64,000 bases of DNA. Origin: Phyto melanocephala (lineage: Eukaryota > Arthropoda > Insecta > Diptera > Rhinophoridae). Under the pieces are notes generated by a model. It searched no databases, was not told the origin of the DNA, and saw nothing but the letters and a program-made list of their open reading frames with translations. Position 1 is the first letter of the stretch, and the number at the start of each line of letters is the position of its first letter. Of this stretch, positions 12,251 to 21,776 are shown one piece after another. Position numbers and translations under genes: made by a program. The stretch covers positions 54,548,997-54,612,996 of the forward strand of contig OW799237.1 of assembly GCA_941918925.1 (NCBI GenBank), written 5' to 3'.

Positions 12251-13128
12251 TGGTGACCTATAATTAAAATAAAAAAACATAGTACATTAAGTACATATCT
12301 ATTAAAAATTGTGTTTTATTATTGGGCAATAAATACGCTAAAAAAATGTGTAAAAAATCCTTTTTACAATCTTTTGACAATTTTTTTGCCGCCATGAGAA
12401 ATTTACGACAATTCGACAATATCTATCGCTATCGACAAGAATTCAACACCAACAATTGGGCTAAAAATATTTATTAGAGTTAGCTTTGAAAATTGTTTGA
12501 TGCTTTTTGCATCAAAATAAAAGAAATGGTGAAATTTAAAAAACAAAATCAATTCCTTCCCACATCTCTCGGCGACTATAAAAGCGAATTCTAAGCGATA
12601 TTTTCCATTAAATAAAAACGGTTAAATATGTTTCAAATCTGACTTCACTATTAGATTCTATAGGAAAAATATATACTCCCACTTAACGATTTTATAATGC
12701 ACCAGACGACAGCCATTAGGGTGTTCAACACCTGGTATTCGAAAAAAATAAATAAAATCTAAAATGCACAATGTAAAAGTGTCCTCAGCTGAGAAAAATA
12801 GTACAAAAATTTAGTTCAATAGTAGGCGTTTACAAAAATAAAAAATAGGTATACATATTTGAAGTACTTTCAGAAGGAATGTATTGTATTTTATATATGA
12901 CTTGTCACATTTTCCACTGCAAAATCGATACATGTTGTGTAAACTCGTTGAAACAAAGCTTGTGATGAATATGTAAAAGTGGTATGAAAAATTTTCAATT
13001 AGAGAGTGTTCTATTTTGATCCGACAAGGAATATGACATCTGTTTTGGCAAAACACTATTATGTTTGGCGGTACAACTTAAATCAACAAAGGAAAAACAA
13101 AATAAATTAACAAAAAAAAAAGCATTTA
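12251..13128. other. AT-rich region; one arm of a distant inverted repeat
   Basis: No gene seen. The segment 12634-12671 (TCAAATCTGACTTCACTATT...) is inversely repeated at about 15657-15693 with roughly 85% identity over ~38 bp. Confidence 0.5.
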
Positions 13129-13290
13129 CTGCCTGTTCAACGCTGTCGAAAGAAAACCCAAGCGAAATTTCATTCGTACAAATACGTTGAAAACAAAAAC
13201 AAATTTTTAATTTTTGTTGTTGTTGTTTTCAATATATTTGTACGAATGAAATTTCGCTTGGGTTTTCTTTCGACATCGTTGAACAGGCAG
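13129..13290. mobile_element. Foldback MITE 'D', copy 1
   Basis: A 162-bp foldback starting CTGCCTGTTCAACG, with arms of about 65 bp around a short A/T- and GTT-rich loop. It is flanked by TTA (13126-13128 and 13291-13293). A second copy at 41700-41860 has the same TTA flanks. Three-base TWA duplications are typical of PIF/Harbinger. Confidence 0.85.
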
Positions 13291-13536
13291 TTAGTATTTT
13301 AAAATTTGTTGATAAAAATATATATAATTAGTTTGAGCCATATATAAATTTATAATTTAATTTTTTTTATAGTACCTTATATTGCGCTACTCAAGTTCTT
13401 AAAGATGATACCAATATTGACTCTTTCGGTTGTCTAGAAGCTGAAAAAAAATTGATTTTCGTTTATAAATGTTTAAAATATATATTATTCAAAAAAAATT
13501 TTTGCCTATAACTTCACCGATAAGAGCCAGTCGTGT

Positions 13537-13833
13537 TTATTTGCTCATATCTGAGAAAGTACTGGGGCGATTGTGCTGAATTTCAATAGCGATTCATTCC
13601 CGGATATTTCCAAAAGATTGATACAATACACAGGTCTAAGGAACATGTGGTTGCTTTTAAAAAAATATTTCAACCAACACACGGTCAGACGGACGGATGG
13701 TCAGGGCTTAATCGACTCTATTCATAAGATTTCAGAAAATATATACTTTATGGGGTCGGAAATGAAAATTGTAGAAATTAAAAACGGAATGACAAAGCTA
13801 TATATACCCTTGTGCACCACAGGTGAAGGGTAT
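13537..13833 (-). repeat. Family A repeat, 5' fragment
   Basis: The 5' terminal ~300 bp of the TTCACCTGTGGTG sub-family in minus orientation, including the GTCY-like segment (CGGTCAGACGGACGGATGGT) and the terminal GAAGGGTAT. Confidence 0.8.
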
Positions 13834-13924
13834 AAAAAGTCGCGATAAACTCGCTAGATTGTCCTGAAAATAGCTAAAATGAAACAATATCAGTTGTAGA
13901 GCAGCCAATTTCAAAACCTAAGTT

Positions 13925-14780
13925 CCCTTTCTGATTAGGCAAGTCTCTTGCTCAAGTTAGTTTTTTATTTTCCTTTGAACTTGCTTTCACGTTCAGACGC
14001 AGCAATTGACTTGCCCAAGTTTCGTTTTCTTTTACTTATTATACTCTTCACATAGTGAAAAAGGGTATATATAGGTTTGTCATTCCGTGTGAAATTTCTA
14101 CAATTTTCATTTCCGACCCCATAAAGTGTATATCTTCTGAAAGCTTATGAATAGGGGAGTCGATTAAGCTCTGTCAGTCTGTCCGTTTGTATGTTGAAAT
14201 CAACTTTTTAAGGCCCCCTAATATCGCCTGGACCCGGTATTAAAATATCAGAAATATTCGGGAGCAGATCGTTTTTTTTTTTACAACAACAACATAAAAC
14301 GCATACATACAAACGTGGTATACTGGTTAGAGTGAACGTGGCATCGAATCCCAGCTGAGCCAAAAATTTTTTTTTATTTTATAAATTATTTACATATATT
14401 TTTATTGTTTTTTTTATTTTTTTAATTTTTTTGAAACACATACGTAAACTCAATTTATAATTTTACAATGGGATGTTTTTATATATGTATGTTTTTTATA
14501 TGTATGTTCGTATTTGATATGAGATAAATAGTGATATATGAAGGGTATATAAGATTCGGCACGGCCGAATATAGCACTTATGTTTTTTTTTAATTTTTTG
14601 ATATTTCTTATTTGTTTTTGGTTTCTCAATCAAAAACTTGCTTGTACTTGCCGAGTACAGGCAAGTGTGTACTCAAATATGAGTAATTTTCTTCCTTTTA
14701 CCCCAACCTTACCCCTTTTGTCTATAAACACAAGATTTGAGCAAGTCTCTTGCGCAAGAGACTTGCCTAATATGAAAGGG
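13925..14780. mobile_element. TIR element opened by a family A repeat
   Basis: Inverted ends CCCTTTCTGATTAGGCAAGT (13925) and the complementary ACTTGCCTAATATGAAAGGG (ends 14780), with 20 of about 24 positions matching, enclose ~315 bp of non-coding DNA plus a nested family A copy at 14041-14584. No clear target duplication. Probably a small non-autonomous DNA element. Confidence 0.55.
14041..14584 (+). repeat. Family A repeat
   Basis: Starts ATACTCTTCACATAG and ends after the palindrome ATTCGGCACGGCCGAATATA. It carries the best preserved tRNA-like stretch of the window (about 14315-14357, TATACTGGTTAGAGTGAACG then GGCATCGAATCCCAGCTGAG). Confidence 0.8.
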
Positions 14781-14907
14781 GTGTAGTGTTAGGTATACAG
14801 TGCAATCTGTTTTACAACACTTTGCATATTTCCTTTGGTGACTTGCATATTTTGATACTCGCACTGCAACTAACAACTTAACCTACCACCTTTGTTTTAT
14901 AAATTAC

Positions 14908-15652
14908 TAGCCGAACCCGGCGCGCGTTGCTACGCCCCTTAATGAATCGAAATGCATTCTGAATTTTAATTGAATATCAAGTGCAAAAACCTAAAAATTA
15001 TAATTTTTTTATGGGCGTGACATTGCCCACTTTTCTAGTCACGAAATTGTAAAGTCGTAACAGCTCAATATGTGTGCAAAGTTTCAGAAGAATCGGACCA
15101 GTGCAAGTACCTCAAAATTATAATTGTTTTTATGGGCGTGGCCCTGCCCATTTTTCTAATCACGAAATTGTAAAGTCATAACAGGTCAATATGTGTGCAA
15201 AGTTTCAGAATAATCGGTCCAGTGCAAGTACCTGAAAATTATACATTTTTTTTTTATGGGCGTGGCACTGCCCACTTTTCTAATCACGAAATTATTTAGT
15301 CATGACAGCTCGATATGTGTGCAAAATTTCATAAAAATCGGTCCAGTGCAAGTACCTCAAAATTAAAACTTTTTTAGGGGCGTGGCCCCGCCCACTTTTC
15401 TTATCACGAAATTATTTAGTCATGACAGCTCGATATGTGTGCAAAGTTTCAGAAAAATCGGTCAAGTGCAAGTAACTAAAACTGATAACTAATTTTTATG
15501 GGCGTGGCCCCGCCCACTTTTTTCCACCCATAAACACTCCCTGGTATGTGTACAACAACTTGCCAAACTTTGAGTCCGATCGGTTTTACAGTTTCGGAGT
15601 CTATAGCTAACACACACACACACAGAGTTTCACTTTTATATATATAGATTGA
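14908..15652. repeat. Repeat with ~120-bp tandem units
   Basis: Starts TAGCCGAACCCGGCGCGCGT and ends in (CA)n plus TTTTATATATATAGATT. Four units of 120-124 bp (marked by GTGCAAGTACCT at 14981, 15101, 15222, 15346 and 15466) repeat TATGGGCGTGGC...GCCCACTTTTCTAATC. It is GC-richer than its surroundings and codes for nothing. A dispersed insect repeat of unknown class is likely. Confidence 0.75.
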
Positions 15653-16150
15653 AATTTTTCCAGAATCTAATAGTAAAGTCAGATTTGACATACTTATACA
15701 TATATGAACATATATTCGTGTATTAAGAAATTGAATTAAAAGAACGAATGATACCATTATTTCTATTGTTGCGTAAGAAGGCGATATCCGAAAATCAAGA
15801 GAGAAAATTTTGAAATTGTAACTAATATTTTTGTACACACACATATATATGTACATACATACATATGTATGTACATATTTTTCTTTAATAAATAAACAAA
15901 GCAAAAAAATAAATGAAAAACGAAAAACTGTTTTATAATAACATTTACGAAACTTTATTGCATAAGTAAACGCATAAACCAAACAACAGAATTAAATGCT
16001 ACAAATGCTAAAATTAAACAAAAAATTAATTATAAATCAATTTTATTTGCAAATAACTGGAGTTAATTATACTAGATAACATACATACTTATGTACATAA
16101 GTTAATTTTCTTATAATTAAAGTCTAAATATTTCCTTTTTTATTGATTTA
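15653..16150. other. AT-rich sequence upstream of the anillin-like gene
   Basis: No gene seen. Contains one arm of the inverted repeat shared with 12634-12671 and a run of CATA/TATG dinucleotides near 15840-15870. It ends in a good 3' splice site (TTTTTTATTGATTTAG, AG at 16150-16151), so part of it may be an intron of the anillin-like gene. Confidence 0.45.
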
Positions 16151-16154
16151 GGAT

Positions 16155-17777
16155 ATGTCAGATGTTAGTGAGTTGAAGGAGGAGATAGAGCCGATAAACA
16201 CAGGAGGTACCTTTTTTAGCAGTTGTCCAAATACGCCATATAAACCAGACAATAAAGTACTTAAACAACAGCAGCCATCACATTCGCTAAGTGTAAATGA
16301 TATAACTGAATATGATACAGTTAGTAAATCAAATGTAAAGATGATCAATACCTTGGTTGGATACAAAGGTTTAAAAAATATACTGCAAAAATCTTTTCGA
16401 AAAAGCAAGAAATTTCTTAAGTCTGAGAAGAAACGTCTGTCTACATCTTTTAAATTTTCAACGATAAATAATGCAGGTCAAACGTTAGCCGATGTCAAGA
16501 ATCAATCTTATTTTGATTCTAATCTTAATATTGAGGCGCTCTTCCTACTTAGTGAAACTGTATCGATTAGTCAGCAAATTGCACAAACCGTAAGCATTTG
16601 CCGCAAATTGCCAGATTTGGAAGTTTCAATGGAAATGGTCGAGGCTGAACGTCTATTATTATTTTCTTCGTTACGCCGAGAAAATAAAGTATGCTCAACT
16701 TCAATAGCATCAAGAAGTCAAAATATGGACCAAAAACCAAAAATGCGTTTCTTTATTGATGAAATGTTCTTGCCTGTGGTTTCCAATGTTAATCATGATA
16801 TATTTTTTAATTATTTTTATATTGTCACCTTTGAATGTGGCGGAGTCATTAGGTCGACTCAATCTGCAGAGTGTGTCAATGGTACAGCTATATTTGAAGA
16901 CTGTGGTCTAGAATTTATGCTTTTTTCGGATTTGGACACACCTACTGAGAATTCTTGCAAGCAGAATGCTATTAAATGCAACATATTTATGCTTCGTTTA
17001 CGCAAAATATCAACAATTTCATTTGGGCCAGAGAAAAGTGTAAGACAAATCGCTGAGACTCAAGCACTTATTAAACAACTTTTGTTATGTGTGATTTTTT
17101 TTTGTGCAAATTTTTCGTTTCAGGCAAAAGTTAAAAATCCGATTGAAAGGACGTCTTCAAGTTTGATGTCTACATCGTCGTCATCTTCTTCCTTTAATGA
17201 AGTAGTTTCTAGATTTAATTTGCATGCTTCTTTTGCTCTGAATGCAAGTGATTTTGTACCTTATGAATATGTCGATCAAGAATCAAGCAATTCTGATCGG
17301 ATATGTATTCGTGCTTCATGTTTTTGTACTGTACCTTTGACACATCAAAGAAAATTGACAAACTTGTCAGGACAAATTCGCTTAAAAGGACGGTCAGAAG
17401 TTCGTTTTCCGAAACGTGTGTTTGTTGGATTCTTAAATGTTGAAGATCCCTACTTACAGCACAATTGGAATCGACGATGGTGCACATTAGATGGAATATT
17501 CTTGTATGTGTGGAAGGATGAAAATATTTTGAACCTGTCACCCCTTATAGCTCTTGATTTAAGGGATGCAAAACGCAATATGAAATTTCCCTTGACCAGC
17601 TCGCCTAGAGAACTATGCGCACGCCCACGTTCATTTGGTTTGGAGTGTTCAATACGTCAAGAAAGTAAAGACGCATCGTCTGCGACTATATTTTTTGCTA
17701 CCGAAACTCAAGAGAATTTAGAAGATTGGCTAAAAAACTTAAATATTGTTCTTGATTTTATTTTTACATGGCTATAA
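16155..17777 (+). CDS. Anillin-like protein (AH-like region plus PH domain)
   Basis: A 540-codon open frame, or 512 residues if the intron at 17040-17123 is removed. Residues ~135-400 contain EAERLLLFSSLRRE and further blocks that fit the anillin-homology region. A PH domain runs from ~422 to the end, with GFLNVEDPYLQHNWNRRWC, PRELCARPRSFGLEC and a final helix (NLEDWLKNLNIVLDF); this layout is that of the anillin C-terminus. Anillins scaffold the contractile ring through Rho, septins and lipids. That role is inferred from family here. The myosin- and actin-binding N-terminal half of anillin is absent. The frame starts 4 nt after a splice acceptor (AG 16150-16151), so upstream exons outside the identified sequence are likely. 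A Ser-rich linker is at ~343-354. Whether this is a functional diverged paralogue or an isolated 3' exon set cannot be told. Confidence 0.75.
   Translation: MSDVSELKEEIEPINTGGTFFSSCPNTPYKPDNKVLKQQQPSHSLSVNDITEYDTVSKSNVKMINTLVGYKGLKNILQKSFRKSKKFLKSEKKRLSTSFKFSTINNAGQTLADVKNQSYFDSNLNIEALFLLSETVSISQQIAQTVSICRKLPDLEVSMEMVEAERLLLFSSLRRENKVCSTSIASRSQNMDQKPKMRFFIDEMFLPVVSNVNHDIFFNYFYIVTFECGGVIRSTQSAECVNGTAIFEDCGLEFMLFSDLDTPTENSCKQNAIKCNIFMLRLRKISTISFGPEKSVRQIAETQALIKQLLLCVIFFCANFSFQAKVKNPIERTSSSLMSTSSSSSSFNEVVSRFNLHASFALNASDFVPYEYVDQESSNSDRICIRASCFCTVPLTHQRKLTNLSGQIRLKGRSEVRFPKRVFVGFLNVEDPYLQHNWNRRWCTLDGIFLYVWKDENILNLSPLIALDLRDAKRNMKFPLTSSPRELCARPRSFGLECSIRQESKDASSATIFFATETQENLEDWLKNLNIVLDFIFTWL
17040..17123 (+). 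other. Probable 84-bp intron kept in frame
   Basis: Donor AAAAGT|GTAAGA, acceptor TTTTTCGTTTCAG|GCA with a T-rich tract. The length is divisible by three and holds no stop, so the open frame reads through. The encoded insert (LLLCVIFFCANFSFQ) is hydrophobic and out of place in an anillin-homology region, which favours splicing. Confidence 0.75.
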
Positions 17778-17877
17778 CATCTACATATGTATATACGATG
17801 TTTGAAATCGACCATGCTTATACATATGTAGTATGTTAATTTTGTAAAAAAAAATTTTTATTGATTTTATATTTTTA

Positions 17878-17918
17878 AATAAATATTCCAACAATGTTAA
17901 TGTTTAACTTGTAATAAA
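17878..17918 (+). terminator. Polyadenylation signals of the anillin-like gene
   Basis: Two AATAAA hexamers, at 17878-17883 and 17913-17918, lie 100-140 bp after the stop codon. Confidence 0.6.
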
Positions 17919-18359
17919 TTATTAGTGCACATAATTTGCAGCTGTTCCCATGATATTTGAAGGCAATTATTTTGATTCGAGTTATCTCTTTTCTTTATGT
18001 TTTACTTATGTTTACAGAAGTTTGTTTAAACAGGATGGGCGAAAAAATCCCCTACGGTTTACAAATTGAAAAATTTTATTTATATACCAATTTTTATTTT
18101 TTTTATTTTTTTCATATTATATTAAAACACCTGGAGAACAATTAATAGAGATCCACAACTAAACAAAGAACCAGAATAGTAGAATTTTATTATGTACATA
18201 TTGCAATCATCGATCAATTATATAGTCGATTTTTTTTTATTTCAGAATTTCATCTTTAAAGCAATGATTCTTTGCTTAGTATGTCGTCACCACGAACACG
18301 GCACCGTAAAAGATTTACACTTTTGAATCTTAAAAATGTATATAAAAAAAAACAATTTA
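17919..18359. other. AT-rich gap
   Basis: No supported gene or repeat between the anillin-like 3' end and the next TIR element. Confidence 0.5.
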
Positions 18360-18360
18360 A

Positions 18361-19251
18361 CGGCCCTTTTCACAATCTGTGATTATTTTAATTAAACAGG
18401 AACATTAACAAACCGCCGATATCGTTAACCGAAACTATTTAACATACGGTTAGTGTTTTGCGTTTCACCATCTTTCGGTTAGTTAACACTAACATTATAG
18501 AAAAAGTATGGTAATACTGGTTTTTATTATTTACGAAAAATCGTGCAATGAAAGAAAAGAATCAAAAATAATTATACAAAAATTTTTAGCAATTTTTTTT
18601 TATGAAAGACAAATATACTATATTTAAAATAAATTTTTTACTTAAAATAGTATACATACAGTTCCTTGGTAACTATAAATTTCTATACTTTATTTTATTA
18701 TAATATTCTTATTATACCCGCCACCAAAAAAAAAAATGGTGGGGGGTATATTTCTTTTGTCATTCCGTTTGTAACGGAAATTTTTATCATTATCTCAAAT
18801 TCATACAATTTTTCTATCAATAAAGATTTTGGAAGAATAGACGACTATATTGAAATATCTAAGTTGTATTTATTAGCAGAAACAACTTCGACGTCCACTT
18901 TCATTGAAAGACTAAATTTACGAAAACATTTTACTAGCATATCGAAGTTATACAAAGAAAGTGATACATATTTTTTTATAGAGATTATTCCATAGCGATT
19001 AACAAAATAAATTCTGTGCTATAAACTACATCAAATTGGTGGTGGGTATAAAAGATTCGACACAGCCGAATATAGTGCTCTTACTTGTTGATTTTTATTT
19101 TAATAAATGATTTTAACCGGAAGATTTTGTTCGGTTAAATTTATTTTAATTTCTGCCGGTTAAATGCTAACCGTACTTTGTGAAATGCAATTTTGTCAAA
19201 TCTACGGTTAAAGTTCATGTTAAATTATAATCGCACTTTGTGAAAAGGGCC
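18361..19251. mobile_element. TIR element 'C', copy 1, carrying a family B repeat
   Basis: Ends CGGCCCTTTTCACAATCTGT and, inverted, CGGCCCTTTTCACAAAGTGC. It is flanked by TAA (18358-18360 and 19252-19254). About 510 bp of non-coding sequence rich in CGGTTA motifs surrounds a family B repeat (18712-19089). The 3-bp T/A-rich duplication suggests PIF/Harbinger ancestry. A partial second copy starts at 27983. Confidence 0.8.
18712..19089 (+). repeat. Family B repeat, short form, inside element C
   Basis: Starts TTATACCCGCCACC and ends GGTGGTGGGTATAAAAGATTC, GACACAGCCGAATATAGTGC and TCTTACTTGTT. It lies at the same position inside element C as the copy at 34312. Confidence 0.85.
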
Positions 19252-19800
19252 GTAAGACTGATATTATTTATCTTCTTACACTTACTTAAATACTAATCTT
19301 ACAATTTATTTTCTTATACTTAGTTAAAATATATAAATATTTTCTTATCAATATTGCTTTCCAATCATTTTAATAATGGAATGGATTATTGCAAAACAAT
19401 TAATAATTATTTGGAAAATAATGAAATATAATATAATAATATAAAAGAACAAAAGCAATGGATGTAGCACCAACTACTTCAAAAAAAGTATCTCCATAAT
19501 TTTCAACTACTTTTTGACTATTCGTTTACAGGAAGTAAAATAATTTTTATTTTGGAGCGCATTCTAAAAATGTTTTAGCTTTTCATACAAACAAAAACAG
19601 CTGATATACAGTGTATAAAGCTATATTTTAACACAATAATTAAAAAAATACTTCAAGAAATTCACTTATTTCTTTATTTTCCAAAAAATTATTGGACATA
19701 CTGTGAGTGAAAACCTGGTTGAACTAAACTTGTAGTGTGAACGCAAAATCAGCTGTTAGTGGTTTTAATGTTAAAACCAGGTTTTAACTTTATGTGTGAA
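19252..19800. other. AT-rich gap
   Basis: No gene seen. Inverted CCTGGTT/AACCAGG motifs near 19700-19790 could belong to a short MITE; boundaries not found. Confidence 0.4.
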
Positions 19801-20067
19801 AACACTATTAGATCGTGGCTTACGAATGCAATTAAAATGGTTATTGAACATCGAGACCACCTATAGCACATGCGCAAACAGAACACCTGAACTACAACGT
19901 AAATATTGATTGGCAAGAAAAATTATCGTTTTGAAGGTGAAATATATTAATCTTATTATTATAGTAAATTCAGTGCAGCAGTTGACTGTAAAAGTAAATA
20001 TATAAGAGATATTGGCATCAATAAGTCAAATGACGGTTCATTAGAAGAAGATGATGTTAATTTGCCT

Positions 20068-21107
20068 CAGGCTTGCCATTTTAGCACTTTTTATGCTAGA
20101 TTTAGCATTTTTTCTTAAGTTTTCAAAAAAGTGCTATGTGCTAGTTTAGCACTTTTTAATAATAATCCGGTATTTTTTGCTCTTTTTTCATATAAAATTT
20201 AAATGCAATCAATTATTTTTTATATGTAAATTTTAGATGATATTTTCTTTCTTGTAAAGGTTATAGCTGGTAAAATATATATACAGGAAAAGCTGATGGA
20301 CGTAATTTTCGGATATGAGGAAGAAATATTTGAAGAATATTTGATACCAAATCGGTATTTTTGGATATGAATTCGAAACGTTATTACAAAAGAATAAAGA
20401 AAAATATCTTGTGAAGAAGAAGACACAATCCGAAAAACATGTTTACATTTTTTAAAATCGCTTGTAAATGAAGTAAAATATCGGCTTCCAAAAAATATTT
20501 TGATATTAAAAAAAATTTAACATTTTCAATAGATAAAACCCTTAAACAAATTAAGGCATCTATTACTTGTATAGTAGAAGATATAAATTTTAGTATAACT
20601 GAAATGGAAAGAATCCAAAATCAGTGGAGCTATATAACTAAACAAATCTGTCATACCAATATGGATAATACGGAGTTCTGGATTCAAGTAAACCAATTTA
20701 GAAATTCAATTAATGAAAATCCTTTTAAAGAATTATCGGATTTTGTGCTGTCTCTTTTGGTTTTACCATTTTTAAACGCTGAAGTGGGGCGTTCATTTAG
20801 TTTAATGGGCTTAATAAAAAGCAAATTTAAAACAAAAATGAACACACAGCTTTTATGTTCTGTTATATATAAGGGAAAGCGTACAACTAAATAACGTTGC
20901 TATAACAACAATATATCGACGATGTTTTGATTCAAATTGGTTTATCTGAAAAATACCAAAAATAATTGGTATGTGAAGAAAATTATATGATTGGACTTGT
21001 TACCTTCTTTCCACATTTGAGTAATTGTTTACACTTTTTTTTGTGTAAATATAATATTAATTAAATTTAATTTTGCACTTTTTCTCTATCATCTTATGGC
21101 AGCACTG
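20068..21107. mobile_element. hAT element with 8-bp TSD
   Basis: Ends CAGGCTTGCCATTTTAGC and, inverted, CAGTGCTGCCATAAGATG; perfect 8-bp duplication ATTTGCCT (20060-20067 and 21108-21115). It is 1040 bp long and contains a remnant of its own transposase. The left end has TAGCACTTTTT motifs similar in style to the hAT at 865. Confidence 0.9.
20604..20894 (+). pseudogene. hAT transposase C-terminal dimerisation domain
   Basis: A 96-codon frame containing FVLSLLVLPFLNAEVGRSFS followed by MGLIKSKFKTKM. This matches the hAT C-terminal dimerisation motif (leucine-rich, then LPxSNAxVERxFS, then IKxxxRxxM). The zinc finger and the RNase-H-like catalytic part upstream are missing or unreadable. A degenerate remnant. 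Confidence 0.75.
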
Positions 21108-21776
21108 ATTTGCCTGATGAAAATTTTACAAAAATTCCTCTTCCGACCGTTCAATCCAACTTTCAATTTACAGTATCTTAAAGAATTCGATGTATTTTAC
21201 GCTTTTAATTTGGATTGGATAATATTAACCCTAATTTTTTTTAAATAATTCTACTAACAATTCAATACGTTACACAATAATTACGACCGGTACAATAAAA
21301 ATATGGTAAAATTGTGACAGTCACGAAAGCAGTAAATGAATGTCGCCCGAATGCGATTGCTTCCTATTTTCCAAAGTTTTTGAAAAATTATATGGTGAAA
21401 TTTGTAGACATGTTAATTACAACAACCTGTTAACTGATCGTCAATCTGGTGTTAGACCACGACGTTGTACATTGCAGCTGCACTTCGCCTCCAACTGAAG
21501 TGATAGAGGGGATTCGTAGTAACTTAGATGAGAAAAAAGTAACGTTTTTGGTATTGTCAGACTACTCTAAGGCCTTTAATACAGTACATCATTCAATTCT
21601 ATGCATGAAATTGTTAAAAAAAATTTAAGTAATCCTCGTTTGCTGAAAAGTTAATGTCGTCATACCTTTCAAGTAGATGTCAATCAGTTAAAAATGGTAA
21701 ATAAATTTCGTGGACTTTACAGAAAACTAGAGGTGTTCCAGCTGGCTCTATCCTTGGTCCCATGTTATATTCGTTT

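Noticed and set aside
15476..15982. 168-codon minus-strand frame upstream of the anillin-like gene
   Set aside because: Low-complexity, Tyr/Ile/Val-rich, partly antisense to the 120-bp tandem array; no motif.
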